NCBI RefSeq assembly: GCF_030867095.1
Contig: NC_081824.1
Location: forward strand, 175,158,933 to 175,222,932
Reading direction: 5' to 3'
Source of the DNA: Alligator mississippiensis
Lineage: Eukaryota > Chordata > Crocodylia > Alligatoridae
DNA length: 64,000 nucleotides
The notes beneath the pieces were generated by a model that searched no databases, was not told the origin of the DNA, and saw nothing but the letters and a program-made list of their open reading frames with translations. The translations under genes and the position numbers were made by a program. Of this stretch, positions 44,385 through 55,556 are shown piece by piece. Each line of letters begins with the position of its first letter. The first letter of the stretch is position 1.

Positions 44385-44610
44385 GTAGGAGAGTGTAGTG
44401 TAATGGACAGAGCATCAGACCAGGGTTCAGAAGGCCTCTGTTCAATTCTAGGGTCTGCTACTGGCCTGCTTTGGACAAGGCACTTTGCCTCCCTGTGCCT
44501 CAGTTTCTCTACCTGTCCCAAGAATAATGCTGAACTCTTGAGATCTGCAGATGAAAAGTGCTGTACAAGAACCATCCAATATCATCACTATTATTATTAT
44601 TACTATTAGA
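44385..44610 (+). mobile_element. MIR-type SINE, well preserved
   Basis: It has a tRNA-like head (gtaatggacagagcatcaga, ctctgttcaattctagg), the core (ctgtgcctcagtttctct), a downstream block (gagatctgcagatgaaaag, tgctgtacaaga) and an ATT-repeat tail at about 44585-44608. This is the fullest MIR-class copy in the window. Confidence 0.8.
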
Positions 44611-44929
44611 GCTTAGTGTATTGTTATTTTATTTAATCCAGGTAATAAATTAATATGCCAGCACTGCCAGCTGTCTTGATGTCTCCACCACAATACCAAT
44701 ATTTGGTATTTAACTTAAATCCCCAGCTCCTCAAAGCTTAGCAATCAGCCAAGGTGCTCAGCTTTCACATTTGAAGCATTACCTTCTAGCTTTCGTGGCT
44801 GCAGGAAGCATAAGAACAGGACCCAGGTGTGTGTTAAATCTCTCTTCCCCTCTGAACCCAAGCATGAGAAATTGGAGGCCTGGTAAAGAGACAACTCAAC
44901 AACCAGGGTGAACAGAGCAGCTGTTAAAC

Positions 44930-44935
44930 TTTATT
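44930..44935 (-). promoter_or_regulatory. Possible polyadenylation signal AATAAA, minus strand
   Basis: TTTATT on the plus strand gives AATAAA on the minus strand. In the stretch scanned it is the only exact signal between here and the candidate terminal exon at 48.34 kb. If used, the 3' untranslated region would be about 3.4 kb and would contain a hAT element. A chance match is quite possible. Confidence 0.3.
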
Positions 44936-45495
44936 TTTTTTCTGATTGACAAAGAAGAGAGAGAAAAGTTACAAAAGTACTAAAAGGCAACAATATTGAC
45001 AGGTATCCTCTGCTCTCCATTTCTACTCTTGGAAACTCTACTCCAAACTCTTGGAATATCACATGGGACAGTAGCACATAGCACCTCTTAGGCCAATGAG
45101 AACAGCTTCCTCAGCACTAGGCACAGTGCCTTCCTAGGTCTGATTCCAGTAGCATTGCCTGAAGCCTTAGCATAAAGGGCCACTGTGGCATCTGATTAGC
45201 AGAAGAGAGAGCCAGGGCATAGCTACCTTTGTCTTTAATACGGAGGTGTGGCCTAAGGAGGCTATAGTTCTCACCATGCATTGCTCCAGTTGGAATGACT
45301 GTGATTAAAGCTCATATGTATCATGGAAATGGAATAAGCCAAGTACCCCTGCTGGAGGGAGGAGGAGAAATAAGAAAGAGCATCTTCTTTGAAACACCAA
45401 AGAGGTGCTGGCGGTCAGCAAAGCTTTCCCTCTCAACAGAAGCCCCCAGCAAATAAATGAGAACTACTTCCTTCAGTTAATGCTGGTGAAGGAGG
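44936..45495. other. Non-coding DNA, possible distal 3' untranslated region
   Basis: No protein domain or repeat family was recognised. If the minus-strand gene whose last coding exon is at 48.34 kb ends at 44.93 kb, this stretch belongs to its 3' untranslated region. Otherwise it is intergenic. Confidence 0.35.
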
Positions 45496-45503
45496 CCTTA
45501 GAT

Positions 45504-46497
45504 AAGGGGTGAGCAAAATACAGCCCATGGGCCAGATCCATCCACCAATTGATTTTATCTGGCCTGAGGGCAGGTGGTGGTACTGTGCAGCAGTCTCTGG
45601 GTGAGCTGAGTTGGGGCTCTGGTGACTCCCGCCACTGCACAGTATGGCAGCTGGGCAGGGCTGCTTCTACCCAGGATCCCCTGCGGCACCAGCAGAACCT
45701 AGCATCTGCCCACAGGGGATGGAGCCTGACTGCAGGCCTGGGCACTGTCCTGTCCTGCCTTGCCATCAGGGCTCCTGGGAGCCACAGGGTCGGGGGCAGA
45801 GGGTGTACACGCCAGGAGCCCTGATGGCAGGGTGGGAGAGTGCGGAGGCCCATGCCCAGGCTCCACTGCTGCATCCCCAGCTGTGGACACAGCTGGCAGG
45901 TGCTGGGAGGGGGGAGGAGGGAGCGGGAGGGTGGGCTTATGCTCCCACTCCTGCTGCTGCTCTGGCCCCAGCCCCGGCCCGGCTGTGAGGAGCACACGTG
46001 CATATGTGTATGTGCATGTGTGCACGTTTGTGTGTGCAGCCCTCAACAGCTCACAAAAAATTCACTGGCTGTGTCCAGGTGAGCACGGCCCTGCATTACA
46101 TTTAGCTGTTCTCCGTGCTGCAAAGGAAAAGCACTTGGGGGGAAGGGGAGTTAACCCCTAGATATCCAGGGGTCAAAAAAATCTGTACCAAAAAAAAAAA
46201 GCAGAGTGGTGTATGCAGGGGCAGTGCACGCTGCTCAAAAGCGAAGCCTGGTCAGCTGGAGCCACACTCCAGCTGTCAGCCAGGCTCCAAGCAGCAGGAT
46301 CACCACTGCTTCACCCTAGGATGCCCCAGGAACCCAGGGTAACTTGCCTGAGGGCGTGTGGCACAGGCATTCCCCAGGGACAACTAGCAGCGGCACAAGG
46401 TGTCCCACTGCTAGTTGTTTCCAGGGAACCAAATATCCATGCTCACGTGGATGTGGCCATTAAGTGGCCCTCCAGCCCAAATAGTTGCCCATCCCTG
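45504..46497. mobile_element. hAT element with 8-bp TSD (Charlie-like ends)
   Basis: The ends are aaggggtgagcaaaatacag and gttgcccatccctg, the familiar CAGGGGTGGGCAA-type hAT termini followed by GGCCAGATCC. The 8-bp flanks ccttagat (45496-45503) and ctttagat (46498-46505) differ at one base. The 994-bp body is GC-rich, has TG-rich sequence near 46.0 kb, and shows no intact transposase. Confidence 0.85.
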
Positions 46498-46505
46498 CTT
46501 TAGAT

Positions 46506-48341
46506 ACTGCCATGAAGTCTCCTATCCACAGAACAGGTAGGAAGAAGGCAAAAGTAATACAAGTTTCCCCATCGCTGCCCTCCCCTAACTGTGTGTCTCG
46601 GCTCCAACCTGAGCAGGTGGCAACCAGCCTCAGGGCTGAAAGGAGAGATTAGGCTCCCTTGAGCTACTTGGTCTCTGGCCTCTCTACTGAAATTCCCAGT
46701 GCAGCGCCCCAGTTGGTGCCACCTGTGATACTGGTTTATGAGGTGGGCTCTGTCTCCTGGGCACTGGGTAAAGAGATATCAAAGATCTCCACACTAGAAC
46801 TAGAAGAAGTGCTTCAGAAAGTTGCAATCCTTCCAGTTCACTCCTCTTCCTGCAGGGAAGTAGTAGGCTGTCTCAGTTCTCAGGTGGATGCAGCTTATTG
46901 CCCCTTCCCCATTTGGCCAGGCCTCTTGCTCACAGTGCAAAGTGTCTGCTCTTGGCACCAGACTGAGAAGCAAGATCAGATCTTAGCTGAACACAGGGAG
47001 GTTCCTTACATCCCTTCCCAGCCAAGTAAGACAAGGACATCCCCAAATTAGTTGTACCATGGTAGCACAAAACCACACCGCCACCCAATGGATGGCAAAA
47101 ACTGCTGCAAGTCTCAGTAGTGCTGAGGCCCAGTATGGTTCAAACAGCACATGATACATCTACCTTAGAGAAACTGCTGGATTTCAACAAAGGAGGTTAA
47201 CAACAAGTCACCTGATCCATGGTTCCCCTGCCAGTGTGGGAAAGATTTGCTCTGTTCATGTGACCAGAATTCAGTGAGTTCAGCATCCATATGAGGAAGG
47301 GAGGCAAAGCAGGACAAGGGCTCAGCAGGCTTCCCAGGACACTGGACTTGATCGAGTTGCATGACACCAGCTATATTGCATGACATCTTTGATCAGCATT
47401 GGAGTTGAAGGGGGAGAGTGGGGAAACTGAAGGGGAAATACCTGATTCAAGCATTGCATTTCCTCTAGTGTAGATGTAGTCGTTGAGGAGAGGAACCCTT
47501 TGCGTGTACAACCCCACTAGCTTGTCCGCTCTTGCCATGTTGTGTGAAGACTGGAAGCAGATGCCTGAGCCTCCTTGAGTGGCTGAGCACACAGACCCTC
47601 CAAATCCACAGCAAAGCCCAGCAGAGCCCATGAGGATGCCCCCTAACCCTGCTGCTCTTTGCTTCCCTGTTTTAACCACCTTTAGATTAAACCAACGCCT
47701 CCAATGGAGAACACTTACAGCAAGCACCTACAGTCTCTACCATGACAATCCCCATCTCCTATTCCAACGGGACACCTCCTTGATTGTAGTAGAACTTAGA
47801 ATAATCCTAATTCTGACGACATTGTAGCAGGGCCCAGTTCACTTCATGAGAAGCCCTCCATAACTTTTATCTCCAGCCTTAGAATGCTTCAGCCTGGGAG
47901 ATGTAGCTTGTCCAAAAGCAAGACATTATAAGGCAGAGCATCTGGAAAAAAATCTACCAGATTTGAAGGTAGTTGTCATCCACATGCCTTTTTGCCATTG
48001 TTGCCATCTAACACAGTGACTATCTATCTGCTAACCCTTTAGGGCTACATATTCCTAGCATGTCCTCATGCCTCTCGCAGTCTTCCAGATTTCCCTGTAG
48101 TTCATGAAGCTGATGTGCTCTTTTCACTCCAAACAGCAACTCTCCCCTTCCGCCACCCTTCAGATGTGGTGATGATATGAAACCAGGCACTGCTGCCAAG
48201 CCACCTGTTTCCTGCTGCCAGAGAGATTGTTATTGCAAAGATGTCCCCCCCACACACACCCTCCCTCCGCCCCCTTACCCTCCCCACCCCTGCCAGGCAG
48301 GTAGTTGGTACAACAGTTCCTGAGGTTTTGGAGAATCTCCT
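46506..48341. other. Non-coding DNA downstream of a candidate exon
   Basis: This lies 3' of the candidate minus-strand terminal exon and may be its 3' untranslated region. It has a CCCCCCCACACACACCC tract near 48.25 kb. No repeat family or other exon was recognised. Confidence 0.4.
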
Positions 48342-48470
48342 TTAGTAGGCACATGACGGTTCTTCTACCGGAGCGATTGGGCTCAGAGGCTTCAAGGTGC
48401 TGAGGGACCGGAAGGCAAAGTTCGATGGATCATATACAAAGTGGGGTGGTGGGCGGTTCCCATTGATACT
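48342..48470 (-). CDS. Candidate terminal coding exon of an unidentified host gene
   Basis: On the minus strand a pyrimidine-rich run and ccatgcag give a strong splice acceptor at 48471-48472. The exon then reads 42 codons to a TAA at 48342-48344, starting in phase 0. The peptide includes NGNRPPPHFVYDPSNFAF, then KPLSPIAPVEEP, and ends SCAY. It is proline-rich and polar, like the cytoplasmic tail or C-terminus of a larger protein. The 129 bp keep about six CpGs while flanking DNA is nearly free of them, which suggests constraint. I do not recognise the protein. A second frame is open for about 25 codons, so the phase rests on the full-length open frame and the acceptor. No matching upstream exon was found in the window. 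Confidence 0.55.
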   Translation of the reverse strand, partial: SINGNRPPPHFVYDPSNFAFRSLSTLKPLSPIAPVEEPSCAY

Positions 48471-48797
48471 CTGCATGGAAAGTAAAACAAAGAAGATGTC
48501 ATTGCTTGGGCACCTGCAAGCAGTGAACTGGCCAGTAGATGCATGGCCCACCGCCCTCTGCTGGGCAGAATCATGCCTGCACAATAGGTATCATAGGCCC
48601 CATACAACTAATGGCATAAGCAGTGCAGTTTTTCCCCCATTTGTTTCAAAACCATGTCACCCTCACAAGACTGAAACTGCCCGAGCCCCTATGTGATTAG
48701 GAACTTTGGCCACTGGTAGGAATTAACAAATGCAGCAGCAAGAAAGAGCGGTGGGATGCACAGAGGTACATTTAGAGTTATGGGGTCAGAACAGAAG

Positions 48798-48852
48798 GCA
48801 TCACAATTAGGGTAAATCACAATTAGGCATCACAATTAGGCATCACAATTAG
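48798..48852 (+). repeat. 13-bp minisatellite, about four units
   Basis: The unit gcatcacaattag occurs at 48798-48810, 48827-48839 and 48840-48852, with a diverged 16-bp unit between the first two. It is a short local tandem array. Confidence 0.85.
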
Positions 48853-50169
48853 CTAAATGCAGGTTCACCTGACCTGACATGGGCACTGAGCTGGCAGGTC
48901 AAATTTAATCATAGCCCCTGCTAATCCTGTAAAATCCCAGTCACTCGCTGCATACCAGATCGTATCACAACATGGAAATAGCATCTACTACGCAGTCAGT
49001 GTTTTCTAGAGATACAGGCCCACTCAAAATACCCCATCCAGACGCATCAAAATACTAGAGACCTGGCTCCAGACTCTGCAGAGTGGGCTCATCTTTATCT
49101 CCTTACTCTCAAATCTCTCAGACTCTCTCAGTTCCTATATAATCTGTTTTAAATTTCTCTGGAACTGTTACTTCATTTGTTCTAAAACTTTCTTTAGTCT
49201 TCCTAGCTCTCTAATCCAGCCCCTCTTGCTCTCAGGTTCTCTCTGTAACGTGTCTCACCTCACTCATTATGTCATCTGGTTTGTCAAATCTGTATTATGC
49301 TCAGCCATGCATCAAACTCTTTTTATACTGATGTTACTACTTCTACACTCTCTGGGAAGGCTCGACTCTAACCAAGGGATTAAACAGGATGATGCATTGC
49401 AATCCTTGTGTATTTTCACAATAGAGGGATTTGGGTTATATCAGTTCACTACAAACAGGTTCCTATGGCCAGCCCTGATTTTCAGAAACTCAAGGTATAG
49501 CAACTCCCATGGAAAATCTGTTGAAGAGGTGGGTGGTCAGCACTTCTGAAAATCAAGCCTTTCCTTATTTTAAGCCTGCCACAGAGATACCCAGCATGCC
49601 CTCCCTTCTGAACTCCTAAACAGAGTCTCCAGTCTTGGACACAAGCGCATGTTCCAGGGAATGAGTCTGCTTGGTTTATAAATGGGTGGATGTGGACAAC
49701 AAAGCAACAGAGATGTCAAAGACAGCCCAGGCATAGGCATGGCTGGAGGGGATGACGTAAACTCAACAGCTGAGCTTATCTGCAGAGCTTGGAGAGAGTC
49801 TGTTTTCAGAGAAGGACCCCAGAGCCTGGCTGGAGCTCACTGCTCTCTATGGACCCCTATTATGACCTCATAGCCCAGTCTCTACAGACTTATCTCTCTT
49901 GTCACTGAAGCCCCAACAGTATGGCAAGACCAAGAACACAGTAAGAGATCCAGGAGGGGTACCATATTGCAATGTAGGATGAACACAGCTTCCTGGGAGA
50001 TCCTCTGGGGTGCAGCGTGGGAACCTGCTCTTCCACCAACTCTTCTTCTGGCCATGACTGAAACAGGGATTTTAATGCTAAAATAAGGCTTCCTCCATCT
50101 TATGGAGGTGCAGTCTCCTCCAATCATCTCTCGGGCTTTGGTTTGGGTTTTTGGTTTGTTTGGGTTTTT

Positions 50170-50418
50170 TTAAGGTCTACATAAATTATCCCCTAAAAGC
50201 AGGTACCAAATTTAGGCATGAATAGCTAAAGAGCCTTAACTCATGTGAAATGTGCTCAGGTGCATTAACGCTGTGTATGTCGACTAACTTGGGACTAACT
50301 TTAGTCCCAAGTCAGTCTGCATACTGCATTAATGTGCCTTAGCACATGTACATGTAGATGTGCACCTATATCACCTAAATTTAGGTGCGCATAAAAGCAC
50401 ACATAGACATGCCCACAG
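50170..50418. mobile_element. MITE-like patch with nested palindromes
   Basis: A 17-bp inverted repeat (50282-50298 with 50301-50317, one mismatch) and a self-complementary 16-mer cacctaaatttaggtg at 50372-50387 sit in about 250 bp. The outer sequences ggtctacataaatta and cacatagacatgccc are weakly inverted, as in MITE ends. No target duplication was found. Confidence 0.45.
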
Positions 50419-53176
50419 TGAAATATTGAAGGACTGGCAAGATACTCAAGAAGGCTAGATTTTGTTTTATGAATCTGAATAAGAGACATATATTTAACTA
50501 TAATGACTGCAAGACTCATGACACAATATCTTTGGTCTATTTTGACTATTTTTACCTAGGTTGTTGTTTTGGTTTGGTTTTTTTTTAAAAGCTTCTAGTT
50601 TCTCTTTAACTGGAAAAAAAACTGCTGTATCATACATGATGATGTGTCACAGCATCTGCACCCCCCCCTTTTCAAAATCCAAGATCCACCCATGACCAAT
50701 GGAGCATGCATCTTGGACTCTGGAACAGCCTCACAAGGATTTGTGTGGCACCTCTGAGTGCCAAAGTCTCAGCATGTTTGAGTTCCCCTGGACATAAACC
50801 CATGCAAATATTCATCCTACATCTTCTCTTGCTCTCCCATTCTTCTCCCACTGACATCAAGGGGAGTTTGGATATTGTCCTGAGCATCAGGCGCAGAAAG
50901 AAGGTAACACCAGTCCGCTCCCTAGCTCTCCATGAGCCTGATGGGTCAAACAGGCTCCAGTCTCCCTGCAGTTTCCTCTGCGTACCCTCTAACAAGGGCT
51001 TGTAATTTTCCTGAATGCAAGTGTTTCTCACCCAGCCTGGATGGAAGACCCTTTTGTCCAGGGATTAGGGCTTTTAGAAACAATTAGCAGCTCTTTTGTC
51101 TCCTGGTACAGAGATGTGACCTCTGACACTTCAAGGTCATGTCTAACATGTGGCTGTCCCGGCATGTGACCACAATCTTTGATCCCCCCATGCCCTCCAC
51201 CCTGCAGATTTTAATTTGTAATCAGCACTGAAAGGTCAGAAACATGCAACCTTTCCTTGCAAGCTTTCCGGCCAGCTGAACTAGCCAATGTGGTCATTAC
51301 AGCTTAGAGAAGGAAAAGACCAGTTAGACCATTCAGGCTGTTCCCCAGCTGCGGCAGCAATTAGAGCTGGGGCCCATGGGGCTGTTCCTGGCTTTGCCAC
51401 TGAGAGACAATGCTTATTTTACAGGAAGACCACACAAATGTGTGTGCACACTGCGTTGCGTGCACAGCTGCCCCGTCCACAAATGGAGGTGGCACTTCAG
51501 GACTGAAGATGCCAATGTTGTGCCTGGCAGCTCTATCCAAAGCTCCAGCCAGCCAGAAAATCATGCCCTGCTCCATCCCCCCTGACACCTTGGCTGCCAG
51601 CACAAGAAACAAGAGAGGCAGATTTAAGGGCCTCTGCTCAACAGACGCCTGCTGTGGGTTATATATGGTGTGTGCTCTGGCAGCCCTCGGAGCTGGAGGG
51701 TAACATAGCAACCCCTATTCAGAGTTAAGGGGCAGAATAAATCAGCACGTTTGTCCCTCTCCTGAGCAGAGAAACGGCCTGTCAATGCCAAGAGGGAAAA
51801 GGAACAAAGGGCCTGGCAGTGCCCTCCATTTTGAAATGTCAGATGGGATTAAGGGAGATGTCTGAATGAGATGATTTCTGGTGGGTGCCAAAGAACAAGG
51901 AAGCAGGAGAAGACACTGGAAAGAGGGGCCCCGGGGACATGTAAAAGTCACCCATAAAACTCTTCACATGTTAGGGCATACAGGAGCCCTGGGGTAGCGC
52001 TCTCGGTTCTCCGTGCAGGGCAAGGCAGCCTTCACAGCACAGCCAGAGGAGCACAGCACTAGACAGGGGCAGAGGTGGGGTGGAAATCCTGGAAAATGTT
52101 GGCATTGGGGGGAATCACAGGGTGGCTGCTGCTCGTAACCAATCTGTTGCTACTCTGTCCCTCCCCAGCACACTGCCATTGTTTCTCACCATGCTCAGGT
52201 GGGTAGCAGTTTTTGCAGGGTAGGAGCTGCCTTTTTTTTTTATGCATAGCACCTTATACACTTGGACTATCATTGCAGATTTTTGCCTGGTAGGCCCGGG
52301 AAATAAAAATGAAAAAACGTACGTTTATGTTGCACCTGTGAGACAAAGACACTTCACAGACTGTACCGCATGAACTGTTTCCCCCGCGACTGAAGTGCAG
52401 CCAGCTCTGAAGTGGATTGCAAGTACCCTAACTGGAACATCCTCGGGACACCTGTGTCAGTGCAGAAACAGCTCTGCAACTATTCATAACCTCCAGCAGT
52501 CAGGATCTCTCGCTTGTGCCCATTCTCAAGACTACCGCTAGGGCACGAGGGGTATCCTCAACTGAATTGCTCATGTTTCCTGCGGAGCTGGAGTCTTCTT
52601 TGGCACTCAGTCTCCCAACCCTAGCTCTGACCAGGCCAAGCTGACCCCTGCTTCATCTGTGAGATCATTTGGGAAGCACAGCATGCAATGGTCTGCCTTA
52701 ATGCTCAGCATGATGTGAAGTGCTAGAAATCTCCTCCCAGAAGGATGAGAGATTGGGAGGATTGCCAGAGAAGCGAACCTAGTCACCTCCTGGTTCTGCC
52801 TGCTGCCCTCCTCTGCTCAGAGAGCTTTCCTTACAAAGCTGTCCCTCCCACAGGCACCCTCCAGCACACCACAAGGAAGGTGAGGTGAGACTGAACGAAG
52901 GAGAGCTGAGTCATTCCTGCCTTGGCAAGCCTGGGTAGGGCTTGCCATAAACTTGTTTGGCAGCCCTTGCTGTGCAACCTCTAGACTTATTCTTGTGGAG
53001 GATCCCTGCAAAGCAGACACTCTGCACTTGATGTGAAAGGGCAGTGCTTTCACTCTCATGGTACTGTGGGCAGCTGGGAGATTCTCACAGAGCTCAGCCT
53101 CCTACAGGCTGCCCACTAATAGCAATCATTAACCAGGGACCTAAACTGGTTAAGCAATTTATTTAAGCAGCTGGGC

Positions 53177-54029
53177 TAGGGACAGACATTCAAAAAGCCT
53201 GATTCTGAATTGATTCAATTTTTGCAGGTTAGTATAACCTGAAAAGCCTGAACTGATTTGGAGGTAGATAGACATTCCCTTTTCATTTCAGAAATGCAGA
53301 CACATGCCTGCAGTGGCTCAGGCTAGAAGCCAGGGGGTGCTAGAGCAGCCCTCCCTTCCCTTCTACAGAGCTGAGCTGAGGGGGGCTTGGGCAGGCCCCA
53401 GGTAGACACTTATTATTTTCACACACACACCCCTCCCCCCCAAGTAGCCCAGCAGGGAATGTTTATCACCAGTAACTCAGTGCTTATCAACCCATTAAGA
53501 AAACAAAGCCTTTCTCCAAGCTCTTCCTAAACAGGAAGGACATTAAGCTACCTGTTGATTAGCTCCAAAAAGCGTGTCTGACTTTGTCCTCTCCCACACC
53601 ATGGACCATAGCCAGCGTGTGGTCTGCTAGCTGATGCTGAAATGTCTGTGTAAGGCAGAGAGGTAGGGGGAATAATCCCTGCTTAGCAGGGAGAAGCCAA
53701 ACAGATGCTCTGTGCCTGCAAGTCTCTGCCAGAGCTCCAGCCAGGAAGTGGAGGGGAGGGCCAGCCCTGCTGTGAAGCAAAGAGCCCCACCCAACCAAGA
53801 GTGCTGGCAGAGCCTGATTTATCTTAAACCAGCAAGGGGTCTGGGACAGACATTGCATATACCGGTTTGAGCCAAATCAGTTAAGTCTGATACTACATTC
53901 AACCGGATTTATCTCCAACTGGTTTCAGCCATTTTCAAACTGGTTTATGTGCATTGAATGTCTGTTCTGTTACAGGTTTAAACCAGTTTCTGATCACTTA
54001 AACTGGTTTATGTGTATTGTCTGTCCCTA
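53177..54029. mobile_element. TAGGGACAGA-ended DNA transposon (family T, copy A)
   Basis: It begins tagggacagacatt and ends with the complement (gtctgtcccta), giving 12-bp inverted repeats. The right 190 bp, rich in AAACTGGTTT, recurs inverted at the left of copy B and as a fragment at 25.5 kb. The left 120 bp matches the right end of copy B. The centre has CTCAGGCTAGAAGCCAGGG-type sequence shared with copy B and a stretch that copy B lacks. TAGGG ends suggest hAT, but no 8-bp target duplication is visible. No transposase. Confidence 0.75.
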
Positions 54030-55043
54030 CCCCTGGAGTGCAGGCTGAGATGCAACAAGTTTGCTCTTGGCAGAAGGGCAACATGCTTGTTCCAACACTT
54101 ACATATCCACTTGCACACATGCACCAGCTGGCAAGGATGTTTGCTTCTAGCTGCACACATGTGTGTGCTTACCCACAACTGTACACTGTACGTACACTGG
54201 CATAGGCATGCCTACTCACATGGTCACATGGATAGACACACCTTCCTGCACATAGGTGTCCTGATCACTACTACTTGCCACTTCCCTCCACCCCCCCACC
54301 CCCACACACACAGGGATGCACATGCTGTCACAGGGTTTGTCTCTACTGTGTTGCCCTTGAGTCCTGTCCATACCCATGCACAACCTTAACCTTAACTCAA
54401 GTCCAGTTCACACAACTCATCAGCTGCTCGTGTAATCACTCTGCACTAATCTAATCAGTCTTGTGCAGCTGGCTGGTTACCTCTGCGTGCCCCTCACATG
54501 AACTGAGCTAACTCAAAAGGCAAATCACTTGAATTAACTGCAGAGAAGTCACAGCCTCAGTTGGGCATTTATACACACTTGAGCACTTACTTTTTCACTC
54601 ACAAGCACACGTGCTTGCCCTTGTTTATATATATTCTCTCAGACATTTTTCCTCTCACATGCACATACTTGCAAATTGCTAGCAGCATTGAAGAAATGCA
54701 GCAGATAACAACCCAGCTTGAAACATTAACAGTGAAGTTCAACTTAAGATACCCTGGATAACAACTACACATATTAGCTCCAAAGCAAACCAGTATCACC
54801 ACACCAATTAAAGATTACAGAACATTTCCAAAATTGATGTAAATCAGATTTGCAGCTCTCTAAAAGCAGAGGAATTTCCAATCACAGCCCAAGTTCACTT
54901 CCTGACCATACTCTACTTTAGGCATCAATAATGTTCTCCATGGGAAAGAATAAACGAGTGGGGGGGAAGCGTCTGGAGTTCAGGGCTGCAGCACTCACCC
55001 CAGGTAGAGTTAAATGGGAAATTACTCAAAAGGATGAAAAAAC
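54030..55043. other. Non-coding DNA between inverted family T copies
   Basis: A CA/TG-rich degenerate stretch at 54.10-54.35 kb, including CCCCCCCACCCCCACACACAC near 54.29 kb. No coding domain was recognised. Confidence 0.5.
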
Positions 55044-55051
55044 CCTAAGGC

Positions 55052-55548
55052 TAGGGACAGAAATTACACATAAACCAGTATAAGTGATTGTAAACCAGTT
55101 CAAATCTGTAAAACAACAGAAGTTCAGTGCACATAAAACGCTTTCAAAATGGCTGAAACCGATTTAAGATAATCCTGGAGGAATGTAGTATCAGACTTAA
55201 CTGATTTAGGTTAAATCAGTTTATTGAATTTCTGTTCCAGAACCCCTCCAGATTTCAAGTAAACTCTCAGTCCCCCAGCATCCCAGGATGCTTTGCACCT
55301 CCCCCACAATGTTCCCTCCCCCTTGCAGGGTGGGTGGGCTAGCCTTGACCCAAGCTGCCTGCCCCAGCTGAGCAGGAAACCATGCTCTAGCACCCTCCAG
55401 CTTCTGGCCTGAGACACTGCCGGCACGTAGCTGCATTTCTGGAATCAAAAGTGAATGTTGGTTCACTTGCTTGTCGGTTCAATCTATGCAGTTTAACCTA
55501 CAAAGATTGAATCGATTCAGCCTCAAGTTTTTGGACTGTCTGTACTTA
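55052..55548. mobile_element. TAGGGACAGA-ended DNA transposon (family T, copy B, inverted)
   Basis: The left end is ctagggacagaaatt and the right end is gactgtctgtactta. Inverted similarity extends outward to cctaaggc and gccttaag, so the true termini may lie at about 55044-55556. The content is the reverse complement of copy A in matching order, with a shorter centre of 497 bp. The A-rich flanks gaaaaaac and gaaaaaag could be an eroded target duplication. Confidence 0.72.
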
Positions 55549-55556
55549 GCCTTAAG

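Larger units (their letters stand above)
48471..53176. other. Non-coding DNA, possibly intron of the minus-strand gene
   Basis: No further exon with both splice sites and a compatible phase could be supported. It contains a 13-bp tandem repeat (48.80-48.85 kb) and a palindrome-rich MITE-like patch (50.17-50.42 kb). The rest is unassigned. Confidence 0.45.

Noticed and set aside
45473..46161. Several frames of 115-176 codons on both strands.
   Set aside because: They lie within the GC-rich body of the hAT element bounded at 45504 and 46497 and show no transposase motif.
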